From NCBI GenBank assembly GCA_015069575.1, contig SVIH01000012.1:1-64000 (forward strand): a DNA stretch of 64,000 bases. The letters are read 5' to 3'. Positions 57,253 to 64,000 of the stretch are shown here, one piece after another (the stretch's first letter is position 1; each line of letters begins with the position of its first letter). The notes beneath the pieces were generated by a model, which was not told the origin of the DNA, did not search any database, and was given only the letters and a program-made list of their open reading frames with translations. The DNA comes from Clostridiales bacterium. GTDB lineage: Bacteria; Bacillota; Clostridia; Christensenellales; QALW01. The position numbers and the translations under genes are program-made.

Positions 57253-59700
57253 ATGATTAATAAACGATTACTTGCATTAGCACTTATACTTGTGATGCTT
57301 TTCTCTTTTATAGGTTGTAAGGATAAACCCGTTGAACCAGGAGTGACTCCTACACCTGAAGCTACAGCAACTAATAAACCCGCTAACAGTTTGCTTAGCA
57401 AAGCGACCCCTGCACCACAAAATATGAAGCCTGTTACACAGGACAAAACACAAAATGATACCGAAGAACTTACTTTTACAAGTATTTTATCGGAAGAAAA
57501 GTCAAATTTTGACGCTTTAAATATTGCTGCTCAGTCAGGATGGTCAAAATTCCTTGGCGGTTCTCTTGAACTTTCTAAAGATGGCGGTGTTGATGGTTCA
57601 CAGTGCATCAGATACATCGGCCCTGAAAGAGATGATACTCTCAAACATACTTATTACAGCCCCTCATATGACCTTTATAAAGTTATAAAAAATCCCGGAA
57701 CATATAAAATTTCTTTTAAAGTTCTTATTGGCGGCGAAGATGCTGACAGCGTTGGTGCTCCCGGATTTGCCGTAATGGTTCGCGGAAGCAGTTCAAAGGA
57801 CGCAAACTCATTTATTGCCCCTGATAAAAACAATAAAAACTACCGTTATCTTCCCAGTGTAACCATTGATGGCGAACTTGGTGACTGGATGACTATTGAA
57901 TTCCAGGTTGTTGTTCTTGCGAGCGACCTTGACGGTGGTTCACACAAATGGAACATTTGTTTATATAACATCGACGAATATGCTACTGAATTCTTTATAG
58001 ATGATATGCAGATACTTTGGGCTGCACCTAAAAAAGAAACAGAAAAACTTATAACAAGCACTGAAACCTGGATTGCAAATGAAATGACTTTCCTTGCAAA
58101 AAATCCTGTTACAGATCCTTCAAACACACATACACTTGATGTTGAATTTACTAACGGAAACCAAACTATAAAAATGCCTGGTTTCTGGGATGGTGACAAT
58201 ATCTGGCGTGTTCGTTTTGCACTGCCTAAAGAAGGCACCTGGACATACAAAACAATATTCAGCGATGCTTCTGACAGCGGTGTTCATAACAAAAAAGGTT
58301 CTATTACAGTTGCAAAATATTCAGGTGAACATGAAATTTACAAACGCGGTTTTGTAACAACTGACCCTGCTAAAAAATACTTTGTTTACGCAGACGGAAC
58401 ACCCTTCTTCTATTTAGGCGATACACACTGGGCTATGTTAGCAGAAGAATACGATAAGGGCGGTTCAAAGGCCGGAAAAACAGAAACTTCTTCACACTTT
58501 AAATATATTGTAAATAAGCGTGTATCACAGGGCTTTACTGTTTATCAGAGTGAACCTATCGGCGCTTCCTTCGATTTCTCTGACGGACTTTCCGTAAATG
58601 ACCTTGCAGGCTTACAAGCAGCCGATAAGTACTTTAAATATATTGCAGATCAGGGCCTTGTACATGCAAACTCACAGTTCTTCTATTCTTCTGTAATGAC
58701 TAAAACTGTTATGGAAAAATATTCACAGGCTGAATATGAGAAGATGCTTGATATTCTTTCAAGAAACTGGATCGCACGCTTTGGCGCATACCCTGTTATG
58801 TATACTTTAGCACAGGAAATTGATAACGATTTCTATTTCCAGGAAAACGGCAAAACCAACATCACAATGAACGCAGCAAACAACCCATGGAAATTTGTTT
58901 GCAAATCATTATATAAATACGATCCTTATAAGAACCCCATTTCCGGACATCAGGAAGGTGCTTACTCAATTGCAAACTATACAACTGCATTTAACTCCGC
59001 ATTCCGTGATATTGAAGGCCACACATGGTGGGCAAACCAGTGGAAGCCAAAACTTAATGAAGCAACTGATTTCTCTGCTGCATTAGACTATTGGCAGAAC
59101 GGACAGGGCAAACCTGCAATTATGTACGAAGGCAGATATGACGGACTTTGGACCAACGAGTACGGTGCACGCGCACAAGGTTGGTTAGCATTCCTTAACG
59201 GTATGTACGGTCATGGCTACGGCGCTGTTGACATCTGGTATTACAACAGTACAGATAACAAAAACAAAACTGTTCGTGACGATGTTACTATTTCAGTTGA
59301 AACAAAGAACACACCTTGGAGTAAATCTGTTGAATATGCTTCAGGCTATCAGATGAGCTATATGAAAGCATTCCTTGAAAAATACGAATGGTGGAATCTT
59401 GTTCCTGCATTTAATGACAAGAAGATATTTGTTTCTGATACAGGTTTCTATTCCGTTGCGCATATCGGCACTGACCTTTATATTGCATATCTTTACGACA
59501 ACATAAGCAAGAAAGGTAAAACTGATACAGGAACTTTCACAGGCCTTGATGCAAACGCCGAATACACATATCAATGGTTTAATCCCAGAACCTCTGCTAC
59601 AAGCGAACCTGTTAAAGTAAATAAAAACGGTTCAGAATTTAGCATCGGCGATCGTCCTTCTGCTGAAGACTGGGTATTAGTTGTACAAAAAGTTAAATAA
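57253..59700 (+). CDS. Secreted lipoprotein glycosidase, paralogue 2
   Basis: Lipobox FSFIGC; same domain order as the previous gene. Confidence 0.85.
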   Translation: MINKRLLALALILVMLFSFIGCKDKPVEPGVTPTPEATATNKPANSLLSKATPAPQNMKPVTQDKTQNDTEELTFTSILSEEKSNFDALNIAAQSGWSKFLGGSLELSKDGGVDGSQCIRYIGPERDDTLKHTYYSPSYDLYKVIKNPGTYKISFKVLIGGEDADSVGAPGFAVMVRGSSSKDANSFIAPDKNNKNYRYLPSVTIDGELGDWMTIEFQVVVLASDLDGGSHKWNICLYNIDEYATEFFIDDMQILWAAPKKETEKLITSTETWIANEMTFLAKNPVTDPSNTHTLDVEFTNGNQTIKMPGFWDGDNIWRVRFALPKEGTWTYKTIFSDASDSGVHNKKGSITVAKYSGEHEIYKRGFVTTDPAKKYFVYADGTPFFYLGDTHWAMLAEEYDKGGSKAGKTETSSHFKYIVNKRVSQGFTVYQSEPIGASFDFSDGLSVNDLAGLQAADKYFKYIADQGLVHANSQFFYSSVMTKTVMEKYSQAEYEKMLDILSRNWIARFGAYPVMYTLAQEIDNDFYFQENGKTNITMNAANNPWKFVCKSLYKYDPYKNPISGHQEGAYSIANYTTAFNSAFRDIEGHTWWANQWKPKLNEATDFSAALDYWQNGQGKPAIMYEGRYDGLWTNEYGARAQGWLAFLNGMYGHGYGAVDIWYYNSTDNKNKTVRDDVTISVETKNTPWSKSVEYASGYQMSYMKAFLEKYEWWNLVPAFNDKKIFVSDTGFYSVAHIGTDLYIAYLYDNISKKGKTDTGTFTGLDANAEYTYQWFNPRTSATSEPVKVNKNGSEFSIGDRPSAEDWVLVVQKVK

Positions 59701-59760
59701 TTTTTAAGGGCGAAAATCAATTCGCCCTTTTTTAAAAACCTTATACATAAGGAGTTTATT

Positions 59761-61416
59761 ATGGAAAGATTTATAAGAACAGAAACATGGTTAGCTACAG
59801 AAATAACTCTTTTTGCTACAAAAGAATATGAAAATCCCGTTAGAAATGTTATTCTTGATATGGAAATATCCAACGGCACAAGAACATTAACTGTTCCTGC
59901 TTTCTGGAACGGAAAAAACGAATGGTGCTTCAGATTTGCTTTACCAGAAGAAGGTGTTTGGATTTACAAAACAATCTGTAACGTGCCTGACGAAAACCTT
60001 AACAATATCTATGGTGTTGTGCATTGTACAAAATATTCCGGTGATCTTGAGATTTTCAAACGCGGGTTTGTTACAACGCATCCTGATAAAAAGTATCTTG
60101 TTTATGCTGACGGAACACCTTTCTTCTATTTAGGTGATACACACTGGAACTTTTTAACAGAAGAATTCGATTCCCCCGGTGAAAACGCCTGCGGTATTGA
60201 ATGTGATTCTCACTTTAAGTACATTATTCAAAGAAGACTTGAACAGGGATATACTGTTTATCAGACAGAGGCTATCGGCCTTGAATTTGGTATTGCTGAC
60301 GGTATTGATGAAAACGACCTTGAAATTTTTAAGCATGCTGACAAATACTTTAAGTACATTGCCGATGTTGGTCTTTTACACGCTAACGCACAGTTCTTCT
60401 TCCCAAGCGAAATGATTGAATTAATGGAAAAAATGCCTCCTGAAGAATATGAACCTATTCTTGAAGATGCATCGCGTTACTGGGTTGCAAGATTTGGTGC
60501 ATTCCCTTGTTTGTGGACTTTAGGTCAGGAAATTGATAACGATTTTTACTATGGCGAAAGCTTTTCACAAAACAAAACAATGACCGCCGAAAACAACCCT
60601 TACAAAAAGGTTTGCCAGTGGATGTATAAATACGATCCTTTAAAACAGCCTATTTCTGCACATCAGGAAGGTTCATACTACATTGGCAAATACACTTCTG
60701 CCATTAATTCTGCTTTTTATAATATTGAAGGACACACTTGGTGGGCAAACCAATGGAAGCCCGTTTTAAACTATCCTCTTGATTTTACCGCAGCTATTGA
60801 TTTCTGGTACAACGGTCAGAACAAACCTATTATAAATTACGAGGCACGCTATGAACTTTTGTGGACAAATTCATTAGGCGCAAGAATTCAGGGCTGGATA
60901 GCATTTTTAAACGGTATGTTTGGCCATGGTTACGGTGCTGTTGATATGTGGCTTTACAAAAGCCATTACGATATCGAAAACCCCACATACCGCGACGGTT
61001 TAGTTATGAGCGTTGAAGATAAATTAATGCCTTGGGGTAAAGCCATTAACCTTTCAGGCGGAATTGAAACAGCATATGTTAAGAAATTCTTTGAAAAACT
61101 TGAATGGTGGAAAATGGAGCCTTGCTTTAACTTAAATGAAGATTTTATTGCTGATGGCGGATATTATTCTGCTTCCCATATAGGAAAAGATATTTACATT
61201 GCTTATTTTTACGATAAGGTTGATGAAGGCTTTACAAAAACAACAGGTTCTTTTATCGGTCTTGATGATAATGCAAAGTATGTTTATCAGTGGTATAATC
61301 CTGTAACAAATACTTATCTTGAAGAAAAACCTGCAACAATTAAAGACGGTTGCTTCAAAATAGAAGAAAGGCCTACTCTTCAGGATTGGGTTATTACACT
61401 TAAAAAGATTAAATAA
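59761..61416 (+). CDS. DUF5060/DUF4038 glycosidase without signal peptide, paralogue 3
   Basis: Starts directly at MERFIRTETWLATEITL, equivalent to the DUF5060 start of the other two. Confidence 0.85.
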   Translation: MERFIRTETWLATEITLFATKEYENPVRNVILDMEISNGTRTLTVPAFWNGKNEWCFRFALPEEGVWIYKTICNVPDENLNNIYGVVHCTKYSGDLEIFKRGFVTTHPDKKYLVYADGTPFFYLGDTHWNFLTEEFDSPGENACGIECDSHFKYIIQRRLEQGYTVYQTEAIGLEFGIADGIDENDLEIFKHADKYFKYIADVGLLHANAQFFFPSEMIELMEKMPPEEYEPILEDASRYWVARFGAFPCLWTLGQEIDNDFYYGESFSQNKTMTAENNPYKKVCQWMYKYDPLKQPISAHQEGSYYIGKYTSAINSAFYNIEGHTWWANQWKPVLNYPLDFTAAIDFWYNGQNKPIINYEARYELLWTNSLGARIQGWIAFLNGMFGHGYGAVDMWLYKSHYDIENPTYRDGLVMSVEDKLMPWGKAINLSGGIETAYVKKFFEKLEWWKMEPCFNLNEDFIADGGYYSASHIGKDIYIAYFYDKVDEGFTKTTGSFIGLDDNAKYVYQWYNPVTNTYLEEKPATIKDGCFKIEERPTLQDWVITLKKIK

Positions 61417-61471
61417 AAAGTTGCATAAAAAAGCGGAGTGAAAATTCACTCCGCTTTTTATGTATTTTAAA

Positions 61472-61930
61472 TTAATCAAGCTGTGATGTACAATGTGGGC
61501 AACGGGTTGCTTCAATTGAAATTTCACTGCAACAGTAAGGGCATATTTTTGTTGTTGGTTCGGGAATTGGTGCGGGTTCTTCCTTCTTTTTAGCAAGGTT
61601 TGCTAAAGTATTAACACCCTTAACAATTAAAAATACTACAAATGCCATAATTAAGAAATTAATAACACCTGTAATAAAAGCGCCGTACCTGATTTCAAGT
61701 GCAGGTTCAAGTTCTTCTAAAGTTATAGGATCAACAACTGCATCTTTAACCTTAATAACAAGATCCTTAAAATCTGCTTTAAACACAAGACCAATAACAG
61801 GTGAAATCAAATCGTTTACAAGTGAATTAACGATATCCTTGAACGCACCACCGATGATAACACCTACTGCCAAATCAAGAACGTTGCCACGGCTGATAAA
61901 TTCTTTAAATTCTTTAAAAAACTTTTTCAT
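61472..61930 (-). CDS. mscL: Large-conductance mechanosensitive channel with C-terminal zinc ribbon
   Basis: FKEFISRGNVLDLAVGVIIGGAFKDIVNSLVNDLISPVIG; CPYCCSEISIEATRCPHC. Confidence 0.95.
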   Translation of the reverse strand: MKKFFKEFKEFISRGNVLDLAVGVIIGGAFKDIVNSLVNDLISPVIGLVFKADFKDLVIKVKDAVVDPITLEELEPALEIRYGAFITGVINFLIMAFVVFLIVKGVNTLANLAKKKEEPAPIPEPTTKICPYCCSEISIEATRCPHCTSQLD

Positions 61931-61996
61931 AAAAAATCTCCTTTTTTATATTTTCATTAGTAAAATATTACTACAAAATAGCCTTAAAATCAAGAT

Positions 61997-63658
61997 TTAT
62001 TTTGAAATTTCTTCAAAAATGCGCATATTTATTTCTTTTAACCTATAATCAAACTTTTTTACTTTGCGGTCATAAGTAACAAGACCGTTAATTTCATCTT
62101 CAACATCAGAAACCTGTGTGTAAACGCTTGCGCAAACACCCTGTTTAACCAATGGTAAAAGTTGATTTTCAAATAAATCCAAAAGATTTAAATTGAATTC
62201 TTCCTTATCCTTTAAGGTTTTATAACCGTATTCCTTACTATCGTTAAAAATATGGTTTTCTATCTTTAAAACGTAACCGCCAAATTCAGAAATAATAATA
62301 GGCTTGTTAGTTTTTACGGTCTTTAACTTTTTAAAGTAAACGTGCAAACTTTCAACATCAGTCTTTTTGCCCCTGAACCAGCCTGACGTTGAATCAATAA
62401 ACCTTGTTGAATCTATCTTTTTAAGAGTATCGTACATTCTTGCCGAATCAAACTGACCCCAGCCCTCATTAAAAATAGTCCAATAAACTATTGATGGGTG
62501 ATTCTTTAAGGAATTAACCGTTTGGACCATTTCTTTTTCAAAATTTCTTCTGGATTTTTTATTTAAGTGCAAAATTTTATCAGGGAATTTTTGCATAAAA
62601 ACCGTAGGCAACGCAGTATCAAAGAAAAAGGAATATCTTCCGTTATTAACCATATCCTGAAAAACTGCCATTCCCAGACGGTCACAGTGATAATAGAAGA
62701 GTTCGCCTTCAATTTTAATATGCTTTCTTAGCATATTAAAGCCTGCTTCTTTCATTAAAAGAATATCTTCAACATAACTTTCTTCGCTTGCAGGTGTTAA
62801 AATGCCATCAGAATAATACCCCTGATCTAAAACGCCGTTAAAAAAGTAGGGTTTACCGTTCAATAAAAGGCGGGGGATATCATTAATTTGTTTAATTTCT
62901 AATTTTCTAAAAGCCAGATAACTTTCAATTTTATCCTGTTCAGTTTCAATGGTGAAATAATATAATTTAGGATTTTCAGGGCTCCAAAGTTCTTTGTTTC
63001 CGGGTGTATATTCAATTACAGAATTATCAAACTCTACCCTTTTATCTTCAAAAATCGCAACGCCTTTTTTAATTCCTTCAACGATAATTATGGCTTTTTC
63101 ATCATCGGCTTGAATATCAAGTGATTTTATATAGTTTTCATTAACACTTTCAATCCATACAGTTTGCCATATTCCCGTAGTTTTTGTATACCACATTCCT
63201 CCGCGCTTTTTCGTCTGCTTACCGTAGGGTAAAGTTTTATCAAGGTTATCCGTAACCTTAACAATTATTTCGTTATTTTCCTTTAAATGCGCAGTTATAT
63301 CAAAGGAAAAATGCTCATATCCGCCGATATGCTCGCCAACAAATTCACCGTTTAAATAAACATGGGCAATCTGGTCAACGGCGCCAAAGTGCAGAAATAC
63401 TTTATCCTTAACAAAACCTTCAGGCAAAGAAAATTCCCTTTTATAAATACATTCTTCGCAAGTTTCTTGAATCTGCGAAAGCAAACTTTCAGGCGCAAAG
63501 GGCACAAGAATTTTTGCATTTTTATCATTAAAATAAAAATCCCACTCACCGTTTAAGCAAAAAAACGAATCTCTTTTTAACTGTGGGCGTGGATACACAT
63601 TCCAAGGAATTTTTGATAAGTTTTCGCCTTGTTTTGTTAGCATATGATTTAATTTCAT
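61997..63658 (-). CDS. Glycoside hydrolase family 2 enzyme
   Basis: NGEWDFYFNDK; KHPSIVYWTIFNEGWGQFD; ISEFGGY. Confidence 0.9.
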   Translation of the reverse strand: MKLNHMLTKQGENLSKIPWNVYPRPQLKRDSFFCLNGEWDFYFNDKNAKILVPFAPESLLSQIQETCEECIYKREFSLPEGFVKDKVFLHFGAVDQIAHVYLNGEFVGEHIGGYEHFSFDITAHLKENNEIIVKVTDNLDKTLPYGKQTKKRGGMWYTKTTGIWQTVWIESVNENYIKSLDIQADDEKAIIIVEGIKKGVAIFEDKRVEFDNSVIEYTPGNKELWSPENPKLYYFTIETEQDKIESYLAFRKLEIKQINDIPRLLLNGKPYFFNGVLDQGYYSDGILTPASEESYVEDILLMKEAGFNMLRKHIKIEGELFYYHCDRLGMAVFQDMVNNGRYSFFFDTALPTVFMQKFPDKILHLNKKSRRNFEKEMVQTVNSLKNHPSIVYWTIFNEGWGQFDSARMYDTLKKIDSTRFIDSTSGWFRGKKTDVESLHVYFKKLKTVKTNKPIIISEFGGYVLKIENHIFNDSKEYGYKTLKDKEEFNLNLLDLFENQLLPLVKQGVCASVYTQVSDVEDEINGLVTYDRKVKKFDYRLKEINMRIFEEISK

Positions 63659-63704
63659 TTATTTCACCTTTAAAATTACCCCGCATTGCTACGGGGTAAA
63701 TTTT

Positions 63705-64000
63705 TTAAATAAAATCTATATCATCTTGAGAGAAAGTAGTTTCATTTTTAACTGCTTCTTCCTCATCAATATTTATATCGTATGGATCTTCAAAACCCCA
63801 TTGACGCTTAGGTGCTTCCTGCTTTTTCATTTTTTTGTTTTTTGCAAGCATTACAATAATTACAACAATTATCGCAACAAGTATAATAGCGCAAACAATA
63901 ATCGCAACAAGCATCCAATCAATCTTTAAGTTATCAAAGAAATTGCCTGCAGGCTTAGGTGTAATCTCAATGTTTGTACCTGTCTGCTCAGTTTCAAGCG
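63705..64000 (-). CDS. C-terminus of a single-TM protein continuing past the right edge
   Basis: ...LETEQTGTNIEITPKPAGNFFDNLKIDWMLVAIIVCAIILVAIIVVIIVMLAKNKK; open at edge. Confidence 0.65.
   Translation of the reverse strand, partial: LETEQTGTNIEITPKPAGNFFDNLKIDWMLVAIIVCAIILVAIIVVIIVMLAKNKKMKKQEAPKRQWGFEDPYDINIDEEEAVKNETTFSQDDIDFI

Overview
AT-rich Clostridia-like chromosomal window. About 1-34,645 is most of a podovirus-like prophage. It runs from a partial tail/host-interaction gene at the left edge, through a 2776-aa polyvalent virion protein, portal, capsid and terminase, an early/replication module with a PcfK/AcrIIA9-like + PcfJ-like pair, a Cro/CI switch and a tyrosine integrase. It ends at a tRNA(Ser)-like 3' tail (attR). 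About 34,650-39,100 is a small accessory island with three copies of a structured tRNA-tail-associated repeat. It carries an ECF sigma / membrane protein / lipoprotein-serpin operon flanked on both sides by two copies of an apparent small structured RNA. About 39,200-64,000 is mostly ordinary host chromosome: CaCA antiporter, YhbY, BMP lipoprotein, PduL, cyclophilin, two ABC exporters + MarR, M23 peptidase, argS, tRNA-Glu, tRNA-Gln, a possible 6S RNA, three tandem DUF5060/DUF4038 glycosidases, MscL and a GH2 enzyme. The best candidates for something undescribed are all non-coding: (1) a 405-bp prophage element closed by a 20-bp inverted repeat, with internal hairpins and two complementary (kissing-type) loop pairs; (2) 'bipartite palindrome arrays' (41.4-41.7 kb, 53.9-54.1 kb, weaker at 35.3-35.4 kb), in which many different hairpins are separated by one constant spacer that switches to its reverse complement (or near it) halfway; (3) tRNA-tail repeat elements whose copies differ by compensatory base-pair changes and punctuate the island; (4) the duplicated structured RNA flanking the sigma-serpin operon. 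No database search was possible; family names come from sequence recognition.
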